In this document: in pieces, positions 16,636 through 25,915 of the stretch
Layout of the letters: each line of letters begins with the position of its first letter
Position numbering within the stretch: position 1 is the stretch's first letter
Assembly (NCBI GenBank): GCA_963754045.1
Contig: CAVWEN010000003.1
Location: forward strand, 248,001 to 312,000
DNA length: 64,000 bases
Source of the DNA: JALZKA01 sp963754045
GTDB lineage: Bacteria > Actinomycetota > Thermoleophilia > Solirubrobacterales > 70-9
Direction of reading: 5' to 3'
The notes under the pieces: generated by a model
The model's input: only the letters and a program-made list of their open reading frames with translations
What the model was told of the DNA's origin: nothing
The model's database searches: none
Program-made: the position numbers and the translations under genes

Positions 16636-17010
16636 ATGCCAAAACTCAAGCAGCTGGCGATCGGTTTCGGAGTGAGCCGCATCGCCTACGCAGTTGCCCT
16701 TCTGTTCGCCCCGGGCCGCGCTGCCGGACCGTGGCTCGGCTCGGCCGCGGAGAGCGGCGGCGGCAGGGTCGCAGCAAGGGCGCTGGCGGTCAGGGACGGC
16801 GCCCTCGGCGCCGGCCTCGCGATCGCGGCCGCGTCTGGATCTTCGATCCGTCCGTGGGCGGTCGGCTGCGCGGTCAGCGACGTCGTCGATATCACCTCGA
16901 CGCTGATCGACCGCGAATCCCTGCCGCCGCGCTCGGCCCCCGCGACCGTCGCCGTTGCTGGACTTGCCTGTGCCGGGGGCGCCGCCCTGGCGATCGCCGC
17001 GGACGGGTGA
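16636..17010 (+). CDS. Small multi-pass membrane protein, function unknown
   Basis: A 124-residue protein with about four hydrophobic segments, a PWLG motif after the first, an ARALAVRDGALGAG stretch and a later CAVSDVVDITSTL segment. These features recur in small actinobacterial membrane proteins with no assigned function. It starts with ATG at 16636 after a short gap following the NTF2-like gene and is convergent with the FAD oxidoreductase gene. Confidence 0.62.
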   Translation: MPKLKQLAIGFGVSRIAYAVALLFAPGRAAGPWLGSAAESGGGRVAARALAVRDGALGAGLAIAAASGSSIRPWAVGCAVSDVVDITSTLIDRESLPPRSAPATVAVAGLACAGGAALAIAADG

Positions 17011-17061
17011 GCTGCGACATCGCGGCGCATCCTGATCGTGCTTCGGTCCGCCTGGAGAGCG

Positions 17062-18477
17062 CTAGGCGCCGAGCGCTCGCAAGGCGGCGCGCGCGGCGTT
17101 GAATCCGTTCATCCCGTGCACTCCCGCGCCGGGCGGGGTCGCCGCTGAACAGACATAGACGCCGGGGATTCCGGTGTCGTACGGGCTCGGCCCGAAGCGG
17201 GGGCGGAAGAGCACCTGGTACGGCGTGTTCGCGCCGGTGACGATGTCGCCGCCGGTGTAGTTGGGGTTGGCCTTCTCGAGTTGGGCCGGGCTGTGGATCG
17301 CCATCCCGGTGATCCGCTCGCGCAGCCCCGGCGCGAAGCGCTCGATCTGGGCGACCACGACGTCGGTCGCGTCGCCCTCGTAGCCGTTCGGGACGTGGGC
17401 GTAGGTCCAGATCGGGTGGACGCCGTCTGCCGATCGCTGCGGGTCGGCGAGGTACTGCTGGCCGACCAGCACAAGCGGGCGCTCGGGCATGCGGCCCCGG
17501 TTGATCTCGCGCTCGGCCACCACGATCTCCTCGAACCCGCCGACCGCGTGCACCGTGCCGGCCCTCCGGCACGCCTCGCTGCGCCACGGCACGCCGCCCT
17601 CGACCGCGAGATCGACCTTGTATGCACCCGGTCCACGCTTGTAGCGGCGATAGGCGCGAGCGACGCGCCCGGGCAAGCGCTCGCCGGCGACGTCGGCTAC
17701 TGCAGCGGGCGCCAGATCGAGCACCACCGTGTCGGCGTCGGCGACCTCGGCCAGGGAGCTGACCTCGCGTCCCGTCTCGATCCTGCCCCCGTGCTCGGCA
17801 AGCGCGGATGCGAGCGCGTCGGTGATCGAGCGCGAGCCACCGGCGGCGACGGCCCAGCCGTAGGTGTGGCAGGCACAGATCAGGGCCATTCCGACCGACG
17901 AGCTCATGGGGTGGGAGAGGGGGCTGAAGGCGTGGGCCGCCACTCCTCCGAAGAGTGCTCGCGCCTGCGGCGTCCGCCAGGCGCGAGCGAGGATGGTCGC
18001 CGGAAGGGCCGCCGGGATGCCGAAGCGCATCAGGCGCAGCGGGTGGCTTGGGAGATGCATTACAGGCCGCAGGATGTCGTCGCCCAGCGCGTCGAAGCCC
18101 GCCGCCGGGCGGCCGAAGACCCGCTTCCACGCGGAGCCGTCGCTCCCTAGTCCCGCCGCCGTCTCCTCGATCGAGCGCACCATCACACCGGCGCTGCCGT
18201 CGTCTAGCGGATGGGCGAGGTCGACCTCGGGCCAGCGCCACTCGAGCCCGTGGCGTTCGAGGTTGAGTGAGCGCAGGAATGGCGAGCCGACCGCCATCGG
18301 GTGGACGGCTGAGCAGTGGTCGTGCAGGGTGCCGTCGCGGGTCAGCTCACTCGTCTTGGTGCCGCCGCCGATTTCGTCCTGCGCCTCCAGAACCGTCACC
18401 TCGAGGCCCGAGCGGGCCAGCTCCACGGCCGCGGCGAGCCCGTTCGGGCCGGCCCCGACGACCACCGCGGTGCTCAA
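17062..18477 (-). CDS. CrtI-like FAD-dependent oxidoreductase
   Basis: A 471-residue flavoprotein of the phytoene desaturase/PYROXD2-like family. The FAD dinucleotide fold is at the very start (VVVGAGPNGLAAAVELAR), followed by EAQDEIGGGTKT; a C-terminal FAD-binding motif GVYVCSAATPPGAGVHGMNG closes the chain. It starts with TTG at 18477, inside the stop codon of the DUF3556 gene. As third gene of an operon with a P450 and DUF3556, it probably acts on a polyisoprenoid, sterol or long-chain lipid; the substrate is inferred from context only. Confidence 0.85.
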   Translation of the reverse strand: MSTAVVVGAGPNGLAAAVELARSGLEVTVLEAQDEIGGGTKTSELTRDGTLHDHCSAVHPMAVGSPFLRSLNLERHGLEWRWPEVDLAHPLDDGSAGVMVRSIEETAAGLGSDGSAWKRVFGRPAAGFDALGDDILRPVMHLPSHPLRLMRFGIPAALPATILARAWRTPQARALFGGVAAHAFSPLSHPMSSSVGMALICACHTYGWAVAAGGSRSITDALASALAEHGGRIETGREVSSLAEVADADTVVLDLAPAAVADVAGERLPGRVARAYRRYKRGPGAYKVDLAVEGGVPWRSEACRRAGTVHAVGGFEEIVVAEREINRGRMPERPLVLVGQQYLADPQRSADGVHPIWTYAHVPNGYEGDATDVVVAQIERFAPGLRERITGMAIHSPAQLEKANPNYTGGDIVTGANTPYQVLFRPRFGPSPYDTGIPGVYVCSAATPPGAGVHGMNGFNAARAALRALGA

Positions 18478-20231
18478 GTCGGTGCCGGCTCGGCCGCGCC
18501 GGGATCACGCCGGAAGGTCACCTCGGTGGGGAAGCTCCAGTCCTCCTCGAGCCAAGGTCCCCGCGCGACCATGTCGGCGACGTCGACCCAGCCCTCTTCG
18601 AGCAGGCCCGCCGCCGCGTCGAAGATCCGGTAGCGCTGGCGCCGCACGTGCGCCGGTTGGGATTCCAGCGTGATGATCCGCAGGTCGCCTTGCGCGTAGC
18701 CGACCTGCTCCTGAACGGCGGCGAGAAGCTGTTCGTTGTGAAAGTGGCCGTCGCCGAAGTTCCAGCCGTTGACCACGCCGGAGACAAGCTCGCCCTCACG
18801 CACGTTGTAGGCCTCCACGTCATCCACCGCGTGAGGGAGCAAACCCAGGAGGGCGCGGCCGTGGGAGTGCATCGCGCGGAAGGCGAGGCCCTTGTTCAGC
18901 AGCAGCTCGGCCGTCTCGCGGTCGTAGAACTTCGCGAGCTGCTCGACGACCACCGGAGCCACCTTGTAGACCTCCCGGTCGAGTCGACCCTCGGCGTCGG
19001 TGTCCTTTCGGAACAACCACTGGCTGGTCGCCCAGTTGCCCGCGTAGTAGCGCATCGAGGGCAAGAACGAGATCAGGTCGGGTCGGAAGTTGCCGAGCAC
19101 CGGCAGGCCAACCCCGATCGCCGCAAGCAGGACCATCAGCAGTGGGTCGTCGAGCGTCGAGAGCGGCACGCCCCCGTTCTCGCCGAACAGGAACAGGATC
19201 CCGAAGATCATGAAGAGGTTCCACTCGAGCGGAACGGCGAGCGGGAACGTGGAAGTGATGTGGATGTGGAAGATCACCATTCCGATCACGGCGAGCGTCC
19301 CGAGGGTCCCGCCGTTGGAGATCAACAGCAACAGGGGCAGGGAGAACTCCATGATCGTCCCCGAGTGGGCGGCGAACGCGGCGACCCGAGAGGGACGCAG
19401 GTCCGTTGGGTGCTCCTCATACAGCCGCGCCTTGGCCTTGGGCGAGCGGTTCCAGGGGGTATTCGAGATCATCACCGAAACGACGTAGGGGAAGTGCCGG
19501 TTCAGCTTCGACGACGCCGCGCCCCACCAAATGCAGAAGAAGACGATCTGCGAGGCGACGATCAGGTTCTCGATCGGGAAGCAGAAAACGATGAGCAGGA
19601 AGCCGTAGACCTCCGTGCGGGCGCCGAGGAACGAGACCTTGTCGCGCAGCCCGAGCAAACCGAGCACTGCGAGCAGAGTGCCAATCGCGACCGGGTCGAG
19701 CCGCTCCACACCGAGCCCGCCGCCGCCCTCCTCTCCCGCGATCAGCAGATACAGAGCCGTAGCGAGCACGCCCGCGTACAGCGCGACGTCGAGCACCGTG
19801 CGCCGGGTGCCGGCGGTGAACGGAACGCGGTCCGGCCACGGCGGCAACCGTACGGTGCCGGGCCGCAGCCAGTAGAGGATGCCGCCGATCACGGGCGAGA
19901 AGCGGAACGTCAGCGGCATCGAGCCGCAGCCGAGGCCGATCACCTCCCAGAGCAGCGTCCAAACCGCCAGCTTCTGGAAGACGATCGGCTGCGTCCACCA
20001 TTCGCCGAACTCACCGAGACCCCCAAGGCCCGGCGTCGTCGCCGAGATCGTCAGCGCCGCCCCGAGCGAGAAGATGACGAGCTTGACGATGTAGAGGAGG
20101 TAGACGGCGGTCGGCGTGCCGAACCCGTTGATCGCCCAGTCCTGGGCGAGCGGCTTGATGCGCTCCAGGTGGGGCTTAGCGCGCCACTCGTCGACGTCGA
20201 ACGGGGGAGGGGTGGGAGTTAGGAACCCCAT
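18474..20231 (-). CDS. DUF3556 multi-pass membrane protein
   Basis: A 585-residue membrane protein with about eight hydrophobic helices in the first 400 residues and a soluble C-terminal third. The opening GFLTPTPPPFDVDEW and the AINGFGTP segment fit DUF3556, a family I know mainly from mycobacteria and related actinobacteria and which has no established function. It lies between a P450 (39-base gap) and the CrtI-like oxidoreductase (four-base overlap), so all three are likely one transcript. The C-terminal segment HNEQLLAAVQEQVGYAQGDL suggests an enzyme rather than a channel, but no catalytic motif is recognised. Confidence 0.75.
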   Translation of the reverse strand: MGFLTPTPPPFDVDEWRAKPHLERIKPLAQDWAINGFGTPTAVYLLYIVKLVIFSLGAALTISATTPGLGGLGEFGEWWTQPIVFQKLAVWTLLWEVIGLGCGSMPLTFRFSPVIGGILYWLRPGTVRLPPWPDRVPFTAGTRRTVLDVALYAGVLATALYLLIAGEEGGGGLGVERLDPVAIGTLLAVLGLLGLRDKVSFLGARTEVYGFLLIVFCFPIENLIVASQIVFFCIWWGAASSKLNRHFPYVVSVMISNTPWNRSPKAKARLYEEHPTDLRPSRVAAFAAHSGTIMEFSLPLLLLISNGGTLGTLAVIGMVIFHIHITSTFPLAVPLEWNLFMIFGILFLFGENGGVPLSTLDDPLLMVLLAAIGVGLPVLGNFRPDLISFLPSMRYYAGNWATSQWLFRKDTDAEGRLDREVYKVAPVVVEQLAKFYDRETAELLLNKGLAFRAMHSHGRALLGLLPHAVDDVEAYNVREGELVSGVVNGWNFGDGHFHNEQLLAAVQEQVGYAQGDLRIITLESQPAHVRRQRYRIFDAAAGLLEEGWVDVADMVARGPWLEEDWSFPTEVTFRRDPGAAEPAPT

Positions 20232-20270
20232 CTGGGCGTGAGACCCTATCCCGGATCGCGCGCGCGGGCC

Positions 20271-21686
20271 TCAGCGCTCGCGCAGGTCCATCTCCAGGCC
20301 GCCCTCGGGTGAGAGGGTCGGCATCTGGCGAATCGACATCGTGCGACCGGCCGGAAGCTCGGGCCGGAAACGCGCCAGGATCGCAGTGACGAGCGCCTTC
20401 ACCTCGATCTGGCCGAAGCGCTTGCCGATGCAGATGCGCGAGCCGCCGCCGAACGGCACGTAGGCACCGCGCGGCAGCGCGGTCTTGCGTGAGCGCTCGA
20501 AGCGCTGGGGGATGAACGCGGTGGGGTCGGGGAAGACCTCTCCCAGCCGGTGCGACGCCCACGAGCAGTAATTGACGTATGTGCCGGACTTGACCACGTG
20601 ACCGTTGAACTCGAAGTCCTTGACCGCCCGACGCGGCCCAATCCACGCCGGGGGATAGAGGCGAAGCGTCTCGTCCAGCGCCATCTCCAGCTCGGGCAGC
20701 TCGCGCTCGAGCTGGAGGGCGGTGGCTGGCGCCCCGCCAAGCACCCGATCCTGCTCGGCGCGCAGGACGTCGCCCGCCTCGGGATTTCGCGCCAGCTCGT
20801 AGAGCATGAAGGAGACGGTCGAGGTGGTCGTGTCGTGGCCGGCAAACATCAGGGTGATCGCCTGGTCGCGAACCTCCTGGGCGCTCAGCTCGCTGCCGTC
20901 CTCCTCGTCACGTGCGGCCAGCAGCATGCCGAGGATGTCGTCGCCCTCGCGACGTCGGGCGCGGCGTCGCTCGATCTCGGAGAACAGGATCTCGTCAAGG
21001 ATCCGCCTTGAGCGGTGCATTCGCCGCCACGGCGAACCGGGGCCGCGCAGAATTCGCGTCGGGTACTCCGTGCCGTAGAAGCCGAGCGCCCGCTCGAAGT
21101 GCTCGGCCGCCTCCGCTCCCTTGCCCCGATCGTCGGGGTCCAGCCCCAACAGCGCGCGCATCGCGATCCTCATGGCGAGGTTGCGCGCCCACTCGTACAC
21201 GTCCACGCGCATCCCCGCCCGCCAGCCGGACAGGGCCGCGCCCGCTTCCTCGGCCATCACGTCCACCGACGCGGCGATCTGCTCGCGGTGAAACGCGGGC
21301 ATCATGATCCGCCGCGCACGGTCGTGGTAGGCACCGTCGATCGTCAGCAGGCCGTCTCCGAGCAGCGGGATCAAATCGCCGAAGCTCGACTCGCGCCAGT
21401 GAAAGTTCTCCGGGTGCTCGACCGTGATGAAGCTGTTCGCCGCGGGCCCGATCATGAAAACGATGCGCCCGTGGAAGATCCGGATCGAGAAGATCGGCCC
21501 GTACTCGTCGTAGAGCGGCAGCAGAACGCTAAGCGGGTCGTGAGCAAACCGGCGGGTACGGCTGAGGTTGAAGTCGGTCGGGCCCGGGGGGAAGGTGCCG
21601 CGCGCACGGCGTTCTTCCGCGACGTCCGCGAGGATGCGCCCGATCGGATTGCTGGACATCTCCGGCGGGGCGGGGACGGTGCTCAC
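20271..21686 (-). CDS. Cytochrome P450
   Basis: A 471-residue P450. The I-helix oxygen-activation motif is AGHDTTT, the K-helix ExxR is in DETLRLYPP, and the haem loop FGGGSRICIGKRFG places the thiolate ligand at Cys419. Length and motifs fit soluble bacterial class I P450s, which need a ferredoxin and reductase not seen here. The start is GTG at 21686; a TetR-type palindrome begins 12 bases upstream, so the gene and the two behind it are probably repressed by an unlinked TetR protein. Substrate unknown; the nearby mce cluster hints at a sterol or lipid. Confidence 0.92.
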   Translation of the reverse strand: MSTVPAPPEMSSNPIGRILADVAEERRARGTFPPGPTDFNLSRTRRFAHDPLSVLLPLYDEYGPIFSIRIFHGRIVFMIGPAANSFITVEHPENFHWRESSFGDLIPLLGDGLLTIDGAYHDRARRIMMPAFHREQIAASVDVMAEEAGAALSGWRAGMRVDVYEWARNLAMRIAMRALLGLDPDDRGKGAEAAEHFERALGFYGTEYPTRILRGPGSPWRRMHRSRRILDEILFSEIERRRARRREGDDILGMLLAARDEEDGSELSAQEVRDQAITLMFAGHDTTTSTVSFMLYELARNPEAGDVLRAEQDRVLGGAPATALQLERELPELEMALDETLRLYPPAWIGPRRAVKDFEFNGHVVKSGTYVNYCSWASHRLGEVFPDPTAFIPQRFERSRKTALPRGAYVPFGGGSRICIGKRFGQIEVKALVTAILARFRPELPAGRTMSIRQMPTLSPEGGLEMDLRER

Positions 21687-21697
21687 AGGCGCGATGC

Positions 21698-21719
21698 TAA
21701 CTGACCATCCGGTCAGTTA
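21698..21719. promoter_or_regulatory. TetR-type operator palindrome
   Basis: Perfect nine-base arms TAACTGACC and GGTCAGTTA separated by ATCC. It lies between the divergent P450 and cyclic-nucleotide-binding genes, 12 bases before the P450 start. Size and symmetry fit TetR/AcrR operators. No TetR gene is in the window. Confidence 0.78.
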
Positions 21720-21803
21720 CTGGCCGCGCTCGCCGCCCCGGAATCGGTTAGGTTCAGCGAGCGCCGCGCCGCGGCAGCCAAACCATCTCGACCGGAGGCA
21801 TAA

Positions 21804-22193
21804 TTGGACGCCAGCCAACTCAAGCGAATCCCGCTCTTCGCCGAGGTGCCCGACGAGGCTCTCGCAACGATCGCTCCGTTCGCGACGCTCGAGGAGTGGC
21901 CGGACGGTAAGGAGATCGTGCGCGAAGGTGGATTTTCGAATCACTTCTACGCGATCGAGGAAGGTTCCGCCAAGGTCGAGGCCGGCGGTGAGCAGGTGGC
22001 CGATCTCGGACCCGGCGACGTGTTCGGCGAGCAGGGCCTGCTCGAGCATTCACAGCGCTCGGCGACAGTCACCGCGACCTCCGAGGTGAAGCTGATCAAG
22101 ATCGAGCACTGGGAGCTCTCCCGGATGAAGAAGTCGATGCCCGACGCCTACGAAGCGCTCGTCAAGAAGGTCGAGGAGCGCAGCGCGAACTGA
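21804..22193 (+). CDS. Cyclic-nucleotide-binding-domain protein
   Basis: A 129-residue stand-alone cyclic-nucleotide-binding domain: an LKRIPLFAEVP entry, the EGSAKVEAGG strand, and the phosphate-binding cassette region GDVFGEQGLLEHSQRSATV. The cassette has the expected glycine, glutamate and RSATV, so nucleotide binding is plausible. No DNA-binding helix or other effector domain is attached. The start is TTG at 21804, with CGGAGG ideally spaced upstream. It may act by interacting with another protein. Confidence 0.87.
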   Translation: MDASQLKRIPLFAEVPDEALATIAPFATLEEWPDGKEIVREGGFSNHFYAIEEGSAKVEAGGEQVADLGPGDVFGEQGLLEHSQRSATVTATSEVKLIKIEHWELSRMKKSMPDAYEALVKKVEERSAN

Positions 22194-22196
22194 GCG

Positions 22197-22595
22197 TTAC
22201 GGCCGAGGAGATCTGCTCGAGTGGTGTGCGAGCAGGTAGTGGATCGCAAGCGCGAGGGGGATGGTCAGCGCCCCCGCCACCCGGAAGATCGCGAGCGTGA
22301 AGAAGGTGCCACCGAGGCCGCAGAAGGCGCTTAACTGACCCGCGAGCCACCCGTTCGGTGAGCCAGCCCGGATCGCGCGCGCCGAGAGCATTTCCGCGAT
22401 CCCCAGTACGAGCATCAGCGCCCCCCAGGCGCCGAGGCTCGAGAAAAAGCCGACGGCGAACGACCGTTCAACCTGCTCGACGTTCGCCTCAAAGCTGTCG
22501 AGCCCAGCGATTGCCGCTGCACCCAGAGCTGCGTGCGCGGCGCCAGTGAGCAGCAAGAGCCAGGCGGCGCCGCGGTCGCCGGCGGTGAGTTCCAT
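22197..22595 (-). CDS. Four-helix membrane protein, function unknown
   Basis: A 132-residue protein with four hydrophobic segments (residues about 10-30, 47-70, 80-100 and 100-120). It has no motif I recognise. Its ATG start at 22595 directly abuts the stop of the upstream small membrane gene, so the two are co-transcribed. Confidence 0.65.
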   Translation of the reverse strand: MELTAGDRGAAWLLLLTGAAHAALGAAAIAGLDSFEANVEQVERSFAVGFFSSLGAWGALMLVLGIAEMLSARAIRAGSPNGWLAGQLSAFCGLGGTFFTLAIFRVAGALTIPLALAIHYLLAHHSSRSPRP

Positions 22596-22796
22596 CTAAT
22601 CGAGCTCGTGTAAGAGATTCGGGGCTAGCCAGAACCCGAACCCGATGCCAACGACGGCGCCGATCAGTCCCCCGATGATGGGCTGGATGAAGAAGGTTCC
22701 GATGCCCGTTCCGACGATCGCGCAGAACAGGACGGAGCCCAGCATGATGCGGCCGGCGAGGCGGTCGTGTTCCCCGTTTCGCGATCCATCCTCCAT
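22596..22796 (-). CDS. Small two-helix membrane protein
   Basis: A 66-residue protein: a charged start, then two glycine-rich hydrophobic helices (residues about 16-35 and 38-57). The ATG at 22796 is my choice. The same frame stays open far upstream, but that part runs antisense to the permease gene and is not coding. It could be an AtpZ/AtpI-like or glycine-zipper protein; no firm family. Confidence 0.5.
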   Translation of the reverse strand: MEDGSRNGEHDRLAGRIMLGSVLFCAIVGTGIGTFFIQPIIGGLIGAVVGIGFGFWLAPNLLHELD

Positions 22797-22917
22797 CAGC
22801 CGCCGGACTTTATACCGGACCGTAACTAACGGCGCAAAGGGCGCAGGAAACGGATAGCTTCCGGGCGATGAGGTTAGGGACGGCGCTCGGCCGAGCCCGC
22901 GCAGGAGGAGGGGCGAA

Positions 22918-23769
22918 TTGAGCGAACCATCGGGCCGATTGGCCAGCCGCGCCGTCGGCTCCGTGCGGGGGATGCTCACTCGCGAAGACGTCCCGCCCGG
23001 GTCTTGGCTGCGAAGCGGCGGTGGATACGCCGCCCTCGGGGGAAACGTGCTGGCCCAGCTCGTCACGCCGGGGCTCTCCTGGCGCACTGAGTTCATTCGC
23101 CAGTACGTCTTTGCATTCAGGGTGACCCTGCTGCCGGCGGCCCTCGTCTCGTTCGTCGTCGGCATGGGGACGATCGGCATCATGGGCGGCTCGCTGGCCT
23201 CGTCCTTCGGCGCGATCGACCGGCTCGCACCGGCCGCTCCGGTCGCGTTTCTGCGAGCCCTCGGGCCGTTGCTGACGGGGGCGATCGTCGCCGGCTCGAT
23301 CGGATCGACGATCACCGCCGAGATCGGCGCCAGGAAGATCCGTGAGGAGCTCCTCGCGCTCGAGATCCTCGGCATAAACCCCGTCCGCAACCTGATCCTG
23401 CCACGCGTCGTCGGCCTGGCCCTGTGGATGCCCGTGCTGAGTCTGCTGACGTTCTGGGCCGGGATCGCCGGGACCTTCTGCGCCTCGGTTTTCCTGTACG
23501 GATCGACCCCGCAGGCTTTCTTCAGCGAGTTGCTGACCCTGACCAACTACATCGATCTCTGGGGCAGCGTTATCCAGCTCACCCTGTTCGGGATTCTGAT
23601 CGGGATCATCTCCGCCTACAAGGGGACACAGGTGAGTGGTGGCGCCGAGGGTGTCGGCAAGGCGGTGAACGAAGCGGTGGTTTCCTGTTTGGTCGTGGTC
23701 GGCACGGTCGCCGTCGTCTACGTGATGCTCTTCCAGGCGTTCTACCCGGAGGTGAACTTCGGAGGATGA
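22918..23769 (+). CDS. MlaE/YrbE-family permease (YrbEA type)
   Basis: A 283-residue integral membrane permease, the first gene of the mce cluster. Five or six hydrophobic helices carry the MlaE-family segments FGAIDRLAPAAPVAFLRALG, AGSIGSTITAEIGARKIREE and ALEILGINPVRNLILPR. With its partner it forms the membrane channel of a lipid-importing ABC system that works with Mce proteins. The start is TTG at 22918 with AGGAGGAGGGG just upstream. The ATPase subunit is not encoded nearby. Confidence 0.92.
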   Translation: MSEPSGRLASRAVGSVRGMLTREDVPPGSWLRSGGGYAALGGNVLAQLVTPGLSWRTEFIRQYVFAFRVTLLPAALVSFVVGMGTIGIMGGSLASSFGAIDRLAPAAPVAFLRALGPLLTGAIVAGSIGSTITAEIGARKIREELLALEILGINPVRNLILPRVVGLALWMPVLSLLTFWAGIAGTFCASVFLYGSTPQAFFSELLTLTNYIDLWGSVIQLTLFGILIGIISAYKGTQVSGGAEGVGKAVNEAVVSCLVVVGTVAVVYVMLFQAFYPEVNFGG

Positions 23770-24614
23770 GCGCCCCCGCGCCGACACCACGCAAGCGCAA
23801 GCAGCGCACCAGGCGCCCGATCAGCGAGACGATCGAGCGCCCTGATCACATTCCCGTGGTGGATGCCGCCGGCGAGTTCTTCGGGTTCGCTTGGGAGGGG
23901 TTCCGTGGATTCCGCCTTCTCCCGGCCTTCACCGCCGAGGTGCTGCGACAGATCGGGCTCCTCGTCGCCGGCAGCGTGCTGGTGATCGTCTTCCTTGGTT
24001 TCGTCGCGGGAGCCGGGTGCGGCATCGCGGCCGAGGCGATCGGACAGGCGGTGGGCGCTTCGATCGTTGGTCCGCTGTTCAGCTCGTTCTGTGCCACCCG
24101 GGAGATCGTGCCATTCATCTTTGGCTTCATCGTCGCGGCGAAGGTCGGCGGCGGCATCGTCGCCCAGCTCGGCGCGATGCGCGTCAACGAGGAGGTCGAC
24201 GCGCTCGAGATCATGGGGATCTCTTCGATCGGCTTTCTCGTCTCGACCCGGATGCTCGCGGCGATGGTGGTGATGCCGATCGCCTATGTGATCGCGGTCG
24301 GCGCGGGCCAGGCGGCCGCCTGGGTCACCTCGTTCGTCCGCAGCGGCACCGTCTCGCAGGGCACCTGGGAGTTCGTCTTCTACACGGTCACCACCCCAAC
24401 CGATCTGATCAACTCGATGATCAAGGGGATGGTGATCTCGACCGCGGTGATCATGACCGCGCTGTACTTCGGCTACCGCGTGCGCGGAGGACCGGTTGAA
24501 GTTGGTACCGCCACGGCCCAGTCGATGGCGGTGAACCTGATCCTGGTCACGGTCCTGAACATGATCATGACCTTCATCTTCTACGGCTTCGACCCGGGAC
24601 TGCCGATCGCATGA
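23766..24614 (+). CDS. MlaE/YrbE-family permease (YrbEB type)
   Basis: A 282-residue permease, partner of the preceding one. After a basic N-terminal tail it shows the same MlaE features: FCATREIVPFIFGFIVAAKV, GGGIVAQLGAMRVNEEVDAL and EIMGISSIGFLVSTRML. The ATG at 23766 overlaps the stop of the first permease (ATGA), so they are translationally coupled. The order of two permeases before six Mce proteins is that of mycobacterial and other actinobacterial mce operons. Confidence 0.92.
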   Translation: MSAPAPTPRKRKQRTRRPISETIERPDHIPVVDAAGEFFGFAWEGFRGFRLLPAFTAEVLRQIGLLVAGSVLVIVFLGFVAGAGCGIAAEAIGQAVGASIVGPLFSSFCATREIVPFIFGFIVAAKVGGGIVAQLGAMRVNEEVDALEIMGISSIGFLVSTRMLAAMVVMPIAYVIAVGAGQAAAWVTSFVRSGTVSQGTWEFVFYTVTTPTDLINSMIKGMVISTAVIMTALYFGYRVRGGPVEVGTATAQSMAVNLILVTVLNMIMTFIFYGFDPGLPIA

Positions 24615-25915
24615 GCCGGCGATTCGGGATCGGTCCGAACGCGACCCGCGTGGTCGCCGTCACCGGCGTGCTGCTGCTGTTCGCGGTGGGACTTCTGGCG
24701 CTGTCCGCATCGCGCGAGGACTACGAGATGAGAGCCGTCTTCGACGACGTACGCGGGCTGATTCCCGGCGGGGACGTCACGGCTGCCGCGACCGTGGTCG
24801 GAAGCGTGAAGAGCGTCGAGATCAACGACGACGGTGTTCCCGAGGTCACGATGTCCATCGACGACGACTTTCGTCTGCACGAGGGCGCGATCGCAAACAT
24901 CCGCCTAGCCTCGAACGTCGGCGCCGTGAACCGCGCCGTCGATCTCCAGCAAGGCGACCCGACGGCGCCCGAGCTCGAAGACGGCACGGTTCTGAGCGGC
25001 GCTCAGACCGACAATCCGGTCGACTTCGACCTCGCGGTCTCGACCCTGCAGCCGGAGGTCCGTGACGATCTGCGGGAGGTGCTCGCAGGGCTTGACGATG
25101 CGCTCAGGGGCCGCGGGGGCGATTTCGACCGCACGCTGCAGCACAGCGGGGTCACGCTGAGCGAGACCGGTCGGCTCCTCGACCAGGTCGGCCGTGACGG
25201 GGAGGCGCTTCGCACCCTGGTGACCGAGAGTGGCAGCGTCATGTCGGCCCTGGCCTCGAGCCCGGGCGACCTGGGCGAGGCGGCGGAGCGCACGGCCACC
25301 GTGCTCGACGTTACGGCTCGGCGCCAGGCCGAGCTGGGCCGGTCGGTCCAGGATCTCGGCCCGGCTCTGGCGAGCGCGCGCGGTCTGCTCGACCGCACTG
25401 CCGCGGCAACCCCGACCCTGCGCGAGCTCGTCGCCGGACTCGGGCCGCTGGTCGATGAGCTTGGGCCGTTCGCGCGGCTGATCCCGCCGGCGACCGACGC
25501 CGCGGGCCCGTTCTTCGACGAGACCGAGAAGCTCGTCAGGGAAGCACCCGCAGCGCTGCGCAAGACGAGGGCGCTGGTGGGTGCCGAGTCGCGCTCGGTC
25601 CTGCGAAAGTTCGGGCCACTTCTCCAACGGTTTACGCCGGTTGTTGAGGAGCTTCGCGCGTTCACGCCCGAGATCGTCGGCTTCTTCCAGAATGGCGCCG
25701 ACGCTGCCGCGGGATTCGACCAGAACGGGCACATGATCCGGATCGCAGCCGGGCTGGCCAACGACCTGCCGCCCAGCACGGAAGCGGGTGGTGCGATCGG
25801 TCCGGGCGACTGCGCACCGGGTCTGCTCGCGTCGCCATTCAACCGCTTTCCCGGCGCGCTCGAATGTGACCCCTGGCCCGATTATCGGGACAGTTTCATC
25901 GGGGGCGGCGGCTGA
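24611..25915 (+). CDS. Mce/MlaD-family protein, first of six
   Basis: A 434-residue substrate-binding protein. One membrane helix (residues about 13-33) is followed by the MlaD/MCE domain (about 37-110, with DVRGLIPGGDVTAAATVVGS) and a long helical region that in this family helps build a tunnel across the envelope. Two cysteines near the C-terminus (DCAPG and ECDPW) may be disulfide-bonded. The start overlaps the permease stop by four bases. Lipid substrate unknown. Confidence 0.88.
   Translation: MSRRFGIGPNATRVVAVTGVLLLFAVGLLALSASREDYEMRAVFDDVRGLIPGGDVTAAATVVGSVKSVEINDDGVPEVTMSIDDDFRLHEGAIANIRLASNVGAVNRAVDLQQGDPTAPELEDGTVLSGAQTDNPVDFDLAVSTLQPEVRDDLREVLAGLDDALRGRGGDFDRTLQHSGVTLSETGRLLDQVGRDGEALRTLVTESGSVMSALASSPGDLGEAAERTATVLDVTARRQAELGRSVQDLGPALASARGLLDRTAAATPTLRELVAGLGPLVDELGPFARLIPPATDAAGPFFDETEKLVREAPAALRKTRALVGAESRSVLRKFGPLLQRFTPVVEELRAFTPEIVGFFQNGADAAAGFDQNGHMIRIAAGLANDLPPSTEAGGAIGPGDCAPGLLASPFNRFPGALECDPWPDYRDSFIGGGG

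Noticed and set aside
18267..20222. A 651-codon plus-strand frame
   Set aside because: It is antisense to the DUF3556 and oxidoreductase genes, and charged repetitive composition shows it is a codon-bias shadow.
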